Shown: in pieces, positions 1 through 9,110 of the stretch | How the letters are laid out: every line of letters begins with the position of its first letter | How positions within the stretch are numbered: position 1 is the stretch's first letter | Source: an uncultured Bacteroides sp. | GTDB lineage: Bacteria > Bacteroidota > Bacteroidia > Cytophagales > Cyclobacteriaceae | NCBI GenBank assembly: GCA_902168185.1 | Contig: CABHOV010000087.1 | Location: 1 to 45,737 of the forward strand | Length of the DNA: 45,737 bases | Direction: 5' to 3' | Made by a program: the position numbers and the translations under genes | Notes under the pieces: model-generated | Database searches by the model: none | Seen by the model: only the letters and a program-made list of their open reading frames with translations | What the model was told of the DNA's origin: nothing

Positions 1-401
1 TTGGTAGATTGAATGGTAAATATTTTATTGAACGCAGACCAAAACTGAAAGAGAAATTTCAACCGGTAGTTCGTTTTTTCCTTCACCATAAAATCCAGAT
101 CCTGTTTACCTATCGTTTTTTATATGGCTTCCGGATTATCATTCCGCTAATCATCGGGATGAGCAATATAAAACCTTTTCAGTTTTTGATCTATAGTATC
201 GTCAGTGGATTAATCTGGTCTACCACCGTGAGCACGGTGGGTTATTTTGTCGGGAGATTTTTAAACCTGAAGACCGAAGTATATGAAGAAAATATACTCT
301 TCATTGTACTAGGCTTTGCATGCTTTGGAGCACTGGTGGGATTTATAGTAAAACGCGTAACGATGAAAGAGATTGCTGCGGAAGCAAACTCGAACGCTTA
401 A
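1..401 (+). CDS. DedA/VTT-family membrane protein, C-terminal part (5' end cut by window edge)
   Basis: The reading frame is open from the left edge (codons for G-R-L-N-G-K precede the first possible internal start, TTG at 9), so the N-terminus lies outside the window. About 132 residues are visible. They contain the late DedA/VTT region: a basic stretch ending in PKLKEKF, a segment FRIIIPLIIGMSNI typical of the re-entrant part of DedA proteins, and two hydrophobic helices (around IYSIVSGLIWSTTVSTVGYF and ILFIVLGFACFGALVGFIV). DedA proteins are inner-membrane proteins linked to lipid carrier scrambling and membrane homeostasis; that role is family knowledge. Its stop overlaps the 3' end of the convergent Ppx/GppA gene by 4 bases. 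Confidence 0.85.
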   Translation, partial: GRLNGKYFIERRPKLKEKFQPVVRFFLHHKIQILFTYRFLYGFRIIIPLIIGMSNIKPFQFLIYSIVSGLIWSTTVSTVGYFVGRFLNLKTEVYEENILFIVLGFACFGALVGFIVKRVTMKEIAAEANSNA

Positions 402-1339
402 GCCAGCGATTTCATCTCGCTGATCAGCGAAGCAAACACACCTTCTTTTAATGAATAGGTAGAAACGCGAATACGCGTAAAAGGGTGATGCTCCAACAGG
501 TAACGGATCAAACAACTCGCCACAACGATCATGTCTACACGCATCTCGATCATACCGGGAATGTGCAGGCGCTCTTCGCGATTTTTCCGAAGGAGTTCAT
601 TATAGATCTCGTAGAAACCCGGAATTGACAATGGCGTTTCGATCTCTTCGGAAGTTTTATGAATATCGTGCTGAATACAGAAAATATCGCTCAACGTATC
701 AAATGTACCGGAGGAACCAATGAGGATTTCGGGCTTGTGAATTTTCACGGCATCGAACACAGGGATTAAAGCTTGTTCAAAATATACATCGAGTGCTTTG
801 ATCTCTTCCGGTGTGATCGGGTCATGCCGATGAAACTGCTCGAGCAGACGCTGCGCGCCAATTTCCAGGCTTCGCTTCCAGAAAATATGATCGTTATCTC
901 CGATAATAAATTCTACGCTGCCTCCCCCTATATCTATGATCAGCGATTTTTCATTCTCCATGTGCAGGGCCGCCTTCACGCCCATGTATATATATTCAGC
1001 TTCCTTATCGCCTGAAATTATACTGACATCTATACCGGTAAGCGTTTTTATTTTTGACACAACGTCACCGCTATTCTTTGCATTCCGCAACGCGCTGGTT
1101 CCGAACGCAAAAACTTTGTTTACACCGGATAGCTCCATCGAGTTCTTGAAACTCTGCATCGCAAGCAATGCGCGGTGTATCCCCTCTTCTGTAATAATTC
1201 CTTGATTGATCCCCCCCATCCCGATCTTCACGGCCAATCGTTCACGCGAAATAATGTGGTAGCCGCGCTCGTCTGCTTCAGCGATTAGCAGGTGAAACGT
1301 GTTCGTTCCCATGTCAATAATGGCAATCTTATTATTCAT
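398..1339 (-). CDS. Ppx/GppA family phosphatase (exopolyphosphatase-like)
   Basis: This 313-residue protein belongs to the ASKHA-fold Ppx/GppA family, which hydrolyses polyphosphate or the gamma phosphate of pppGpp. The N-terminal phosphate-1 loop IDMGTNTFHLLIA (residues 7-19), the AFGTSALRNAKN segment near residue 80 and the phosphate-2 loop IDIGGGSVEFIIG near residue 140 are all present. The length is that of the short, single-module family members that lack the HD-like C-terminal domain of E. coli Ppx, so polyphosphate versus pppGpp preference cannot be decided. The ATG at 1339 is followed directly by the conserved KIAIIDMGTN start, which supports this start. It is convergent with the DedA gene and divergent from the carboxylase gene. 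Confidence 0.9.
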   Translation of the reverse strand: MNNKIAIIDMGTNTFHLLIAEADERGYHIISRERLAVKIGMGGINQGIITEEGIHRALLAMQSFKNSMELSGVNKVFAFGTSALRNAKNSGDVVSKIKTLTGIDVSIISGDKEAEYIYMGVKAALHMENEKSLIIDIGGGSVEFIIGDNDHIFWKRSLEIGAQRLLEQFHRHDPITPEEIKALDVYFEQALIPVFDAVKIHKPEILIGSSGTFDTLSDIFCIQHDIHKTSEEIETPLSIPGFYEIYNELLRKNREERLHIPGMIEMRVDMIVVASCLIRYLLEHHPFTRIRVSTYSLKEGVFASLISEMKSLA

Positions 1340-1452
1340 AAGGGGTAGGAGGCGCGTGAAGATACTAATTTATTGCCCACTGTCAACCAACCGGTCGAAG
1401 ACTGTTGTCCGTAGTCTGTGGACTATTATATTTAAGACAAATTCTCAATCAG

Positions 1453-3024
1453 ATGGCGAAGCGAACAACCAAAGAATCTGCATTACAACAAAAATTTGAT
1501 GAACTGGAAAGGCAAAATCTGGAAGCACTAACAGGGGGTGGTGAAAAACGGATCGAACAACAGCACGCAAAAGGAAAACTGACTGCGCGTGAGCGGATTC
1601 ATTTGTTGCTCGATGAAGGTTCGTTTGAAGAACTGGGAAAATTCGTAATGCACCGAAGCAAAGATTTTGGTCTCGATAAAGAATATTACCTGGGCGATGG
1701 TGTCGTGACAGGCTATGGAACGATCAGCGGCAGACTGGTTTATGTTTTCTCACAGGACTTCACCGTGTTTGGTGGTTCGCTTTCTGAAACACATGCCGAG
1801 AAGATTGTAAAGATCATGGACCTCGCCATGAAAAACGGAGCGCCTGTTATAGGGCTTAACGATTCCGGTGGCGCGCGTATACAGGAGGGCGTTGTATCCT
1901 TGGGAGGCTATGCCGATATATTTTACAGAAACACATTAGCGTCAGGAGTTATTCCACAGATCTCTGCGATCATGGGCCCGTGTGCAGGTGGTGCGGTATA
2001 CTCTCCCGCGATTACTGATTTTGTTTTAATGGTGGAGAATACTTCGTTCATGTTTGTAACCGGACCGAACGTTGTAAAAACCGTAACGCATGAAAATGTG
2101 ACGGCAGAAGAACTTGGTGGCGCACAGACTCATAGTTCAAAAAGTGGTGTTACGCATTTCGCTTGCGCGAATGAAGTTGAATGCATCACCTATATTAAAA
2201 CACTGCTCAGCTATATTCCGCAAAACTGCGAAGACAGCGCACCACGGTTGCCCTATACGATCGCCAATGAAAAGCGTCCGGCACTGAATGACATTATCCC
2301 GGTGCATCCGAATCAACCCTACGATATGCGCGAGGTAATTACCGGTGTAGTGGATGATGGAAGTTTCTTTGAGGTACATAAAAATTTTGCTGAAAATATA
2401 GTAGTAGGTTTTGCGCGCATCGCTGGTCGCAGTATAGGCATTGTTGGTAATCAGCCTGCATCACTAGCGGGTGTGCTCGATATAAATTCAAGTGTAAAGG
2501 GAGCGCGCTTTGTTCGCTTCTGCGATTGCTTTAATATACCGTTGCTGGTGTTCGAAGATGTACCCGGTTTTTTACCAGGCACTGATCAGGAGTGGCACGG
2601 CATTATTACCAATGGTGCCAAATTATTGTTTGCATTTTCAGAGGCCACCGTGCCTCGTGTTACCGTGATCACACGGAAAGCATACGGAGGTGCTTACGAT
2701 GTTATGAATTCCAAACACATTGGTGCTGACATGAACTACGCGTGGCCTACTGCGGAAATTGCTGTAATGGGTGCTAAAGGAGCATCCGAAATTATCTTTA
2801 AGAAGGAAATTTCAGAAGCGGCCAACCCTGAAGCTAAATTAGCAGAGAAGGTTGATGACTATACCCTTAAGTTTGCAAACCCGTATCGTGCTGCGCACCG
2901 CGGATATATTGATGAAGTTATATATCCCGACCAGACACGTGAAAAATTGATCCGTGCGTTTGAAATGCTGGAGAACAAAGTAGCCAAGCTTCCCCGGAAA
3001 AAACACGGAAATATACCTTTGTAA
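1453..3024 (+). CDS. Acyl-CoA carboxylase beta subunit, propionyl-CoA carboxylase type
   Basis: The 523-residue product is a biotin-dependent carboxyltransferase that moves the carboxyl group from carboxybiotin to an acyl-CoA, probably propionyl-CoA, giving methylmalonyl-CoA. It has the PccB N-terminus ([20 protein letters not shown]), the acyl-CoA site [12 protein letters not shown] near residue 135, the oxyanion-hole glycines in [12 protein letters not shown] near 175 and the C-terminal half with [17 protein letters not shown] and [10 protein letters not shown]. The ATG at 1453 is preferred to in-frame upstream codons from 1405 because family members begin close to this residue. No biotin carboxylase or biotin carrier gene lies beside it, so its alpha partner must be encoded elsewhere. 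A relative sits at 36977. Confidence 0.92.
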   Translation: MAKRTTKESALQQKFDELERQNLEALTGGGEKRIEQQHAKGKLTARERIHLLLDEGSFEELGKFVMHRSKDFGLDKEYYLGDGVVTGYGTISGRLVYVFSQDFTVFGGSLSETHAEKIVKIMDLAMKNGAPVIGLNDSGGARIQEGVVSLGGYADIFYRNTLASGVIPQISAIMGPCAGGAVYSPAITDFVLMVENTSFMFVTGPNVVKTVTHENVTAEELGGAQTHSSKSGVTHFACANEVECITYIKTLLSYIPQNCEDSAPRLPYTIANEKRPALNDIIPVHPNQPYDMREVITGVVDDGSFFEVHKNFAENIVVGFARIAGRSIGIVGNQPASLAGVLDINSSVKGARFVRFCDCFNIPLLVFEDVPGFLPGTDQEWHGIITNGAKLLFAFSEATVPRVTVITRKAYGGAYDVMNSKHIGADMNYAWPTAEIAVMGAKGASEIIFKKEISEAANPEAKLAEKVDDYTLKFANPYRAAHRGYIDEVIYPDQTREKLIRAFEMLENKVAKLPRKKHGNIPL

Positions 3025-3112
3025 AAAACCAACTATATAAAAAGGTTAGGGCATGGACTTTGCATCGTTTATACTTAAACCGGAATAGAAATCTTAACCA
3101 CCGAAATATACA

Positions 3113-4072
3113 ATGACTACCCGCAGAAAATTCATCCAGCTCTCAGCACTTGGCGCATCTCTTTTTCCATTTGGCAAAAGCCTGGCGAAGGGAGTTGAAG
3201 GCCAGAAGCCAATCGTGCTTTCTACCTGGAACTTCGGTCTCGAAGCCAATGTAGAAGCATGGAAAGTCCTTGCAGGCGGAGGACGTGCATTGGATGCTGT
3301 TGAAGCTGGTGCCCGTGTGCCGGAAGGTGATCCAAAAGAAACATCAGTAGGGCTGGGCGGTCTTCCCGATCGTGATGGTCATGTTACGTTGGATGCCTGC
3401 ATTATGGATGAGCATGGCAACTGCGGCTCTGTGGCTTTCCTCGAACATATAGTACATCCTATTTCAGTAGCACGTAAAGTAATGGAGAAGACACCACACG
3501 TTATGCTGGCAGGTGAAGGTGCTTTACAGTTTGCGCTTGCAAATGGTTTTAAAAAAGAAAAGCTGCTCACCAAGGAATCCGAAAAGGCATGGAAAGAATG
3601 GATGAAGAAAGCAGAGTATAAACCTGTTGCCAACATCGAAAATCACGACACGATTGGTATCATCGCATTGGACGCACAAGGAAATTTATCAGGAGCATGT
3701 ACCACGAGTGGTATGGCCTATAAAATGCGCGGCCGTATAGGAGACTCTCCTATTATAGGCGCAGGCCTATATGTTGACAATGAGATCGGTGCTGCTACCT
3801 CTACCGGTGTAGGTGAAGAAGTAATCCGTATCGTTGGCTGCCACCTTGTAGTAGAACTTATGCGTCAGGGACACTCACCCAATGATGCGTGCAGACTAGC
3901 CGTAGAACGTATACTCAAGAAAAGTCCTGAAAAGGCAAAACAGATACAAGTAGGTTTTCTCGCGTTGAACAAAAATGGAGAGTATGGAGCGTACTGCCTG
4001 CAAAAAGGATTTACCTATGCCGTGCATACCAACGCAGGCAACAAGCTATACGATGGATCGAGTCATTTTTAA
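3113..4072 (+). CDS. Exported N(4)-(beta-N-acetylglucosaminyl)-L-asparaginase / isoaspartyl peptidase family (Ntn hydrolase)
   Basis: This 319-residue protein starts with a twin-arginine signal (TTRRKFIQLSALGASLFPFG), so it is probably exported folded to the periplasm. It belongs to the family of glycosylasparaginase, a self-cleaving Ntn hydrolase. The catalytic threonine is Thr180 in NHDTIG, which would become the new N-terminus of the beta chain. The downstream substrate loops CTTSGMAYKMRGRIGDSPIIG and GAATSTGVGEEVIR match the family. Family members remove Asn-linked sugars or hydrolyse asparagine and isoaspartyl peptides; the actual substrate is unknown. It is separated by 88 bases from the upstream carboxylase gene and followed by a strong hairpin terminator. 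Confidence 0.9.
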   Translation: MTTRRKFIQLSALGASLFPFGKSLAKGVEGQKPIVLSTWNFGLEANVEAWKVLAGGGRALDAVEAGARVPEGDPKETSVGLGGLPDRDGHVTLDACIMDEHGNCGSVAFLEHIVHPISVARKVMEKTPHVMLAGEGALQFALANGFKKEKLLTKESEKAWKEWMKKAEYKPVANIENHDTIGIIALDAQGNLSGACTTSGMAYKMRGRIGDSPIIGAGLYVDNEIGAATSTGVGEEVIRIVGCHLVVELMRQGHSPNDACRLAVERILKKSPEKAKQIQVGFLALNKNGEYGAYCLQKGFTYAVHTNAGNKLYDGSSHF

Positions 4073-4159
4073 ATGTATATATCTTTCGAGCCCGAATATA
4101 TCTCCCATAAGGGTATAGAATATATACTGGCACAACGGAGATCGTACACGCTACAGCAT

Positions 4160-4190
4160 AAAAAAAGCCCGGATTGCTCCGGGCTTTTTC
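4160..4190. terminator. Bidirectional Rho-independent terminator
   Basis: The hairpin AGCCCGGA-ttgc-TCCGGGCT is flanked by an A-run on the left and a T-run on the right, so it can terminate both the rightward asparaginase gene and the leftward ahpC-ahpD unit. Confidence 0.85.
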
Positions 4191-4219
4191 CTTTCTCAAC
4201 ATTTATCAATATAAACTAA

Positions 4220-4813
4220 CTAATAAACTACTTTAGTCAAGCTTGTGATTACAGCGCCAAGACGAACTGCTTCAAAAATGCGTTCTTCTTTTGCACCTAA
4301 TTCGATCAAGGATGCTTCGTGCGCTTTCACACACATTTCGCAACCATTCACAGCACTTACTGCCAGACTTATAAGTTCAAAGAACTCTTTGCCGGTAACA
4401 GGTCTTGCCATAATGTTCATCTTGATACGAGCAGGTATCTCGTTATACTTCTCCTTATTCAGGAAGTGACGAAAGCGATAGAACACATTGTTCGCGCTCA
4501 GCAGTGATGCACATGCAACAGCTTCTGCAATCTCTTCAGCAGTGGCACCTTCCTGGCGCGCATTGTCTGAAAAGAATGCACGCAATATTTTGTTAGTAGC
4601 ATTCACAGCAAGTGAAACTCCCAACAAAGCAATCTCCTTCTTCGAGAGATATTCACTCTCGAAAGAATTCTTAAAGTTTAATTTCAGATCAGCGAGATAA
4701 CGTGACTTGCCTTCTTCCAGCAGATCAAGTGTATAGGTGCTGTAATCTTTCTCCAGCTTTAAAAATTCCAGGAATTCCTGCGTGGTTTCCGAATATGTTA
4801 CGGTTGATTCCAT
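4220..4813 (-). CDS. AhpD-like carboxymuconolactone decarboxylase-family protein
   Basis: The 197-residue protein is an all-helical member of the CMD/AhpD family. The C-terminal half carries the AhpD active-site motif C-E-M-C (Cys158 and Cys161) followed by VKAHE, equivalent to the CxxC...H relay of mycobacterial AhpD. In mycobacteria AhpD reduces AhpC using a lipoylated dihydrolipoamide succinyltransferase. Here the gene lies 7 bases downstream of an AhpC of the same type, in the same direction, so the pair is almost certainly one operon and the reductant role is well supported. It is about 20 residues longer than typical AhpD because of an N-terminal extension. Confidence 0.88.
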   Translation of the reverse strand: MESTVTYSETTQEFLEFLKLEKDYSTYTLDLLEEGKSRYLADLKLNFKNSFESEYLSKKEIALLGVSLAVNATNKILRAFFSDNARQEGATAEEIAEAVACASLLSANNVFYRFRHFLNKEKYNEIPARIKMNIMARPVTGKEFFELISLAVSAVNGCEMCVKAHEASLIELGAKEERIFEAVRLGAVITSLTKVVY

Positions 4814-4820
4814 TGCTCAA

Positions 4821-5378
4821 CTATACTTTCAATGTTTCTTTACCTTTTTCCCAGTTACATGGGCAAAGCTCATCTGTTTGCAAAGCATCCAGTACGCGGA
4901 TAACTTCTTTTACATTACGACCTACGTTCAGATCGTATACACTCACCCAACGAATGATACCTTGAGGATCAACAATGAACGTTGCACGGTAAGCGATTTT
5001 TTCGTTCGGCTCAAGTATACCAAGCTCTTCTGCCAATGATTTAGAAGTATCTGCAAGCATCGGGAATTTCAAATCGCGAAGATCATCGTGATTTTTTCTC
5101 CATGCCAAGTGTACAAATTCAGAATCGGTAGAAGCACCGATCAGGTTCGCGCTACGATCGCGGAATTCACCAAAATTTTTGTTGAACTCTGCAATTTCAG
5201 TAGGACATACGAATGTAAAATCTTTTGGCCACCAGAAGATAACAGTCCAGCGACCATCTTCATTAATCAAGTCTTCAGAACTGATATCAAAAAATTCTTT
5301 TCCTTTTTCAAGTGATACAACAGCAGCCTTCTTAAATACCGGGAAGGGCTGACCAACTGAAAGAATACCTTTACTCAT
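4821..5378 (-). CDS. ahpC: Peroxiredoxin, AhpC of the actinobacterial type
   Basis: This 185-residue 2-Cys peroxiredoxin reduces hydrogen and organic peroxides. The peroxidatic cysteine is Cys58 in FTFVCPTE. The C-terminus has the double resolving pair Cys172-x-Cys174 (DELCPCNW) seen in Mycobacterium AhpC rather than the single cysteine of enterobacterial AhpC. That type works with AhpD, which is encoded directly downstream, and no ahpF is seen. It is transcribed divergently from oxyR. A -7 element on the minus strand and an OxyR-like palindrome lie upstream, pointing to peroxide induction. Confidence 0.93.
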   Translation of the reverse strand: MSKGILSVGQPFPVFKKAAVVSLEKGKEFFDISSEDLINEDGRWTVIFWWPKDFTFVCPTEIAEFNKNFGEFRDRSANLIGASTDSEFVHLAWRKNHDDLRDLKFPMLADTSKSLAEELGILEPNEKIAYRATFIVDPQGIIRWVSVYDLNVGRNVKEVIRVLDALQTDELCPCNWEKGKETLKV

Positions 5379-5394
5379 ATGATTTTAAAAATTG

Positions 5395-5425
5395 TTTGAT
5401 TGTGAATAACACAAAAATATATTTG
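5395..5425 (+). promoter_or_regulatory. Promoter of oxyR (-33 TTTG, -7 TATATTTG)
   Basis: TTTG at 5395-5398 is separated by 19 bases from TATATTTG at 5418-5425, an exact match to the Bacteroidota primary sigma consensus. Transcription should start near 5432, leaving a leader of about 75 bases before oxyR. Confidence 0.7.
5412..5419 (-). promoter_or_regulatory. -7 element of the ahpC promoter
   Basis: The minus strand reads TATTTTTG (TAnnTTTG). No good TTTG lies 19 to 21 bases upstream on that strand, which fits a promoter that needs an activator. It overlaps the oxyR -7 element on the other strand, so the two promoters are mutually exclusive on one DNA molecule. Confidence 0.5.
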
Positions 5426-5444
5426 TAAACATTATAAATCATAT

Positions 5445-5459
5445 TGATAATACTTATCA
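5445..5459. promoter_or_regulatory. OxyR-type operator palindrome
   Basis: TGATAA-tac-TTATCA is a perfect inverted repeat containing the ATA...TAT half-sites expected for LysR-type regulators. Its centre lies about 45 bases upstream of the predicted ahpC start point, the usual activator position, and about 20 bases downstream of the predicted oxyR start point, where binding would repress oxyR. Assignment to OxyR is inference from position and symmetry. Confidence 0.5.
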
Positions 5460-5508
5460 GATTATTGGTAGTGTTTATTATAACGATTTAACCGATCTTT
5501 GCAAACGA

Positions 5509-6429
5509 ATGAATCTTCAACAACTGGAATATATTATTGCCCTCGATATTCACCGAAACCATTCAAAGGCTGCGGAACACTGCCATGTAACACAGCCAAC
5601 GCTGAGCATGATGGTGAAAAAATTAGAGGACGAACTGGAAGTAAAGATCTTTCAGAAAACGCAGCCGCTCAAGCCAACACCTTCCGGAGAAATCATCATC
5701 AGTCGCGCGAGACAGATTTTACAAGAGGTAAAAAACCTGAAAGAATTTATCCGCAGTGAAAAGGATTCGATTGAAGGAGAGTTCAGGTTGGGTGTAATTC
5801 CGACCCTCGCTCCATATCTGCTGCCACGATTCCTGAATGAGTTCCTGCAAAAACATCCAGGTACATCTTTTACGGTGATGGAACTTCAAACACACGAGAT
5901 CATCAATTACCTGAAAACAAACCGGCTTGATGTTGCTATACTTGTGACTCCGCTCGATGATAAAGATATTCGTGAAGTGCCTATATTTTACGAGCCTATA
6001 CTGCTATATACTTCCGAAAATCTAAAGTATTATCAGCAGGAAAGAATCAATCTCAAAACGCTTAGCTATGATAACCTGCTTTTGCTGGAAGAAGGTCATT
6101 GCTTTCGCGGCCAGGTAGAGAACTTATGCTCAGCAAAAAATGGCAAAGTACATCACCAGCTAAACTATCAAAGCGGATCATTTGAGACTTTGAAAGCAAT
6201 GGTCGACAATAACTATGGCTATACATTGATTCCTGAACTTGCCGTGAACAGCAAGAGCAAACATGTAAAACGATTTGTTTCACCAGAACCCGTTCGGGAA
6301 GTTAGTCTCGCAGTGCATAGTGGTTTTGTAAAAGAGAATCTTCTCTTCAAACTACGCGAAGCCATTATGAAAGTTATACCACCTCATTTTAAAAAGAACG
6401 ACAAGTATATACGTGTACGGTGGGATTAA
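5509..6429 (+). CDS. oxyR: OxyR, LysR-type hydrogen peroxide sensor
   Basis: The 306-residue protein has an N-terminal LysR winged helix (MNLQQLEYIIALDIHRNHSKAAEHCHVTQPTLS) and a periplasmic-binding-like effector domain. Two cysteines, Cys198 and Cys207 in GHCFRGQVENLC, match the spacing and context of the redox disulfide pair Cys199/Cys208 of E. coli OxyR, so this is a true OxyR and not just any LysR protein. It is divergent from ahpC, and the intergenic region holds both promoters and a palindrome, so it should activate ahpC-ahpD and probably represses itself. A hairpin terminator follows. Confidence 0.92.
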   Translation: MNLQQLEYIIALDIHRNHSKAAEHCHVTQPTLSMMVKKLEDELEVKIFQKTQPLKPTPSGEIIISRARQILQEVKNLKEFIRSEKDSIEGEFRLGVIPTLAPYLLPRFLNEFLQKHPGTSFTVMELQTHEIINYLKTNRLDVAILVTPLDDKDIREVPIFYEPILLYTSENLKYYQQERINLKTLSYDNLLLLEEGHCFRGQVENLCSAKNGKVHHQLNYQSGSFETLKAMVDNNYGYTLIPELAVNSKSKHVKRFVSPEPVREVSLAVHSGFVKENLLFKLREAIMKVIPPHFKKNDKYIRVRWD

Positions 6430-6503
6430 TATAGTATATCATCAAGGGCATCTTAGTACCAATGAAAAAATGACGCAAAGGGGCTTAGTACCCTACAATG
6501 ATG

Positions 6504-6532
6504 AAAGCCGTGTAAAAGCCGGCTTTTTGTTT
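6504..6532 (+). terminator. Rho-independent terminator after oxyR
   Basis: AAAGCCG pairs with CGGCTTT across a 9-base loop, followed by TTTTGTTTTT. It lies about 75 bases beyond the oxyR stop. Confidence 0.7.
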
Positions 6533-6727
6533 TTAGAATTCTAACTACGTTGGCACACTTAGTTTAGCTCGCCTTCAACATGGCTTCACGTATCCGGAAT
6601 GCCTACCCTATTTAATTTCAAAACAGCATATGGATAACGTCCCCGAAATCTTTTTTAACTTTTCGATTGTAACCTTTACACCACCTTCCGGTAACTAACA
6701 CGAAAATTGACAAAAAGCGCTTATCTG

Positions 6728-7267
6728 ATGACAGACGAACTACTTATGGAGGCCGTGAAAAACGGTGATCTTCAGCAGGTTTCTGCACTTTTTGAGCGCT
6801 ATAATAAACGCATCTTCAATTTTCTGGCGCGCATGACGATGGACCGCACACTGGCGGAAGACCTGACACAAAATGTTTTCCTGAGAATAATAAAATACAG
6901 GAACAGCTATAAAGAAGGTGCCCGGTTTCAGTCGTGGATATACCAGGTAGCCCGGAATGTTTTTTCGGATCACTACCAGGTGCACAAAAATAAGTTCTCT
7001 GACTTTGTAGACATCGAAAAAGTGAGCGACCATTTACAGGACAGTGAAGAGAATGAAACGATTCATGAACAGGAAAAACTTCTTCAAAAGTCAATGTCCC
7101 TGCTCTCGGAAGAACAACGGGAGCTGTTGATACTGACTCGGTTTCAGCACATGAAATATGAAGAAGTGGCCGTCATTATGGATACGACTGTCGCGAATAT
7201 AAAAGTGAAAGTGCATCGCGCGATTCTGAAACTACGCGAGCATTATTTCGAACTGGAAAAAATATAA
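6728..7267 (+). CDS. RNA polymerase sigma factor, ECF (sigma-70) family
   Basis: The protein of about 179 residues has sigma region 2 (ALFERYNKRIFNFLARMTMDRTLAEDLTQNVFLRII, then FQSWIYQVARNVFSDHY) and region 4 (LSEEQRELLILTRFQHMKYEEVAVIMDTTVANIKVKVHRAILKLRE). It should direct transcription in response to release from an anti-sigma factor. The downstream gene, 35 bases away, encodes a single-pass membrane protein of the right layout for that role. The ATG at 6728 (MTDELLMEAV) is preferred; a TTG at 6707 would add seven residues and cannot be excluded. Confidence 0.9.
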   Translation: MTDELLMEAVKNGDLQQVSALFERYNKRIFNFLARMTMDRTLAEDLTQNVFLRIIKYRNSYKEGARFQSWIYQVARNVFSDHYQVHKNKFSDFVDIEKVSDHLQDSEENETIHEQEKLLQKSMSLLSEEQRELLILTRFQHMKYEEVAVIMDTTVANIKVKVHRAILKLREHYFELEKI

Positions 7268-7302
7268 CCAAGATTTCTCATCGGAGAATTTTGAACTGCA
7301 TT

Positions 7303-8076
7303 ATGAACAAAGAAACATTGGAGACGCTTCTGATTGATTACATCGATGGAAAGCTTACGCACGAAGAGAAACTTCAGGTGGAGCAGGAGCTTGTTAACAA
7401 CAAAGATGCATATATACTATATGAACAATTGAAGCAAGTGATGCACGCGATGGATCGCTCTTCGAAGCTCGAGCCATCAGCATCCCTTCAGTCATCCTTC
7501 AATACATTGCTGCAAGAAGAGATCAAGGCTGTTAAAAAACCAAAAGTGATTTTTCTGCAGCCTTCCTTCTATCGCGTAGCGGCTGCAGTAACGTTGCTTA
7601 TACTCGGTGCAGGTTTAGGTTACTGGATCAGTAAATATCAACGCCAGCAACAGGAGATCGCGCTCATTCAAAAGCAACTGGAAGAAAACAAGCTGATGAT
7701 GATGTCGATGCTCGACAATGAAGGCTCAGCAAGTCAGCGTGTATTGGGAGCAACGGTTGCACTAAAGATGGAACGGCCGGATGATGAAATTGTCATGGCA
7801 CTTGGCAAAGCGATGAATGAAGATCCGAATACCAATGTACGTCTCGCTGCACTTGACGCCTTGAGTAAATTTAATAAAGAGCGACATGTACGTGGTATAC
7901 TGATCGCCTCGCTTGCTACACAAAAAGATCCGCTGGTTCAAATTGCTCTGATTAGAATACTGGTGGAAATGAAAGTACAGGGTACGGTGAAAGAACTGGA
8001 GCGTATCTCCAATGACGAAGAAGTATTGAAGGAAGTAAAAGATGAAGCACACGCAGGACTGTTAAAACTTTCCTGA
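7303..8076 (+). CDS. Membrane anti-sigma-like protein with periplasmic HEAT-type repeats
   Basis: The 257-residue protein has an acidic cytoplasmic N-terminus with the pattern of anti-sigma domains (LIDYIDGKLTHEEKLQVEQEL), but no zinc-binding His/Cys set is visible. One transmembrane helix lies near residues 91-108 (VAAAVTLLILGAGLGYWI). A coiled-coil-like stretch rich in Q, E and K follows. The C-terminal ~110 residues form two to three HEAT-like repeats (DDEIVMALGKAMNEDPNTNVRLAALDALSKF, then RGILIASLATQKDPLVQIALIRILVEM). It directly follows the ECF sigma gene, so an anti-sigma role is likely by context. The ATG at 7303 is chosen over an in-frame TTG at 7291. Confidence 0.82.
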   Translation: MNKETLETLLIDYIDGKLTHEEKLQVEQELVNNKDAYILYEQLKQVMHAMDRSSKLEPSASLQSSFNTLLQEEIKAVKKPKVIFLQPSFYRVAAAVTLLILGAGLGYWISKYQRQQQEIALIQKQLEENKLMMMSMLDNEGSASQRVLGATVALKMERPDDEIVMALGKAMNEDPNTNVRLAALDALSKFNKERHVRGILIASLATQKDPLVQIALIRILVEMKVQGTVKELERISNDEEVLKEVKDEAHAGLLKLS

Positions 8077-8264
8077 TAAAGAATATATATAAAGCATGCT
8101 TTTCACACGCACACGAATTATAGCCGAGGCTTAAAGCTCAAGGCCGAATGTTACGGTTGATCTATAAGACAAAAGACTAAAGTATACATGTTGACTTATG
8201 CTGATGTTTTATACTGAATGAACCTATCTCAAGTACAACGAATTAAATTAAACGACTTACAACA

Positions 8265-9026
8265 ATGAAAAAAGTATTTGCAACGGTAGCCCTGGCGTGT
8301 ATAGTAGGGTTGATACAGGCTCAGGAATATAAATTGGCTAAAAGCACCGGACGCCTGGAAATAAAAGAAGTGAACCATGTGGAGATTGAGGGATATAGTG
8401 GAAGTGAAATTGTCTTCACATCACGCAATGGTAAAAAAGATGATGACGAACGTGCAAAGGGCTTACGCTCTATCAGCAGCATGGGTCTTGAAGATAATAC
8501 AGGTATAGGTCTGTCGGTAGTAGAAAAAGGTGGCACTATCGAAGTGCAACAACTCAAGAAAATGGATGGACCTGATATTCTTATTAAAGTTCCCAAAGGT
8601 GTGGTCGTATCGTATACGCATACATCACCGTATGGCGATGAGATTGAGTTCAAAAACTTTGAAGGTGAAATCGAAGTATCGACTGTACACAACGGTGTAG
8701 TACTTATCAACACCACAGGTCCGATGACTATAAAAACTGTTCACGGTGATATAGATGCATCTCTGAGTCCGAATATTAAAAACCCGGTATCGATCGTGTC
8801 CGTGCATGGTCATGTTGATGTAGCATTCCCGACAACCATCAAGGCCAATTTAAAATTAGGTACAGTATACGGAGAGATCTTTGTCGATCCTGATTTCAAA
8901 CTTGAGATAGAGAAATCTGGTAACATGATCAAGTATAGCGATAATGTGAGCGGTAAGCTTAATGGTGGTGGCCTGGATATAAACTTGTCATCTACACATA
9001 ACAATGTATACCTGCGAAAGAAATAG
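8265..9026 (+). CDS. Exported DUF4097-like beta-repeat protein
   Basis: This 253-residue protein starts with a signal peptide (MKKVFATVALACIVGLIQAQ). The rest is rich in short repeating beta-strand units with alternating hydrophobic residues (for example IEVSTVHNGVVLINTTGPMT and VSIVSVHGHVDVAFPTTIKA), as in DUF4097 putative adhesins that form right-handed beta structures. Function in this family is unproven. It lies 188 bases downstream of the anti-sigma-like gene and is followed by a related gene, so the two are candidate targets or partners of the sigma factor. Confidence 0.75.
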   Translation: MKKVFATVALACIVGLIQAQEYKLAKSTGRLEIKEVNHVEIEGYSGSEIVFTSRNGKKDDDERAKGLRSISSMGLEDNTGIGLSVVEKGGTIEVQQLKKMDGPDILIKVPKGVVVSYTHTSPYGDEIEFKNFEGEIEVSTVHNGVVLINTTGPMTIKTVHGDIDASLSPNIKNPVSIVSVHGHVDVAFPTTIKANLKLGTVYGEIFVDPDFKLEIEKSGNMIKYSDNVSGKLNGGGLDINLSSTHNNVYLRKK

Positions 9027-9110
9027 ATCTGAAGCGCTGGCTGGTATCGGTCGGATACCAGCACAGCGATGAAGATATATCTCTTTACTATACACTAAAA
9101 CTTCCTCACT

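Noticed and set aside
6707-6727. TTG start or a TTGACA -35 element before the sigma factor
   Set aside because: The E. coli-type -35 word is not used by this phylum, and the TTG start adds residues not typical of the family. The ATG at 6728 is preferred.
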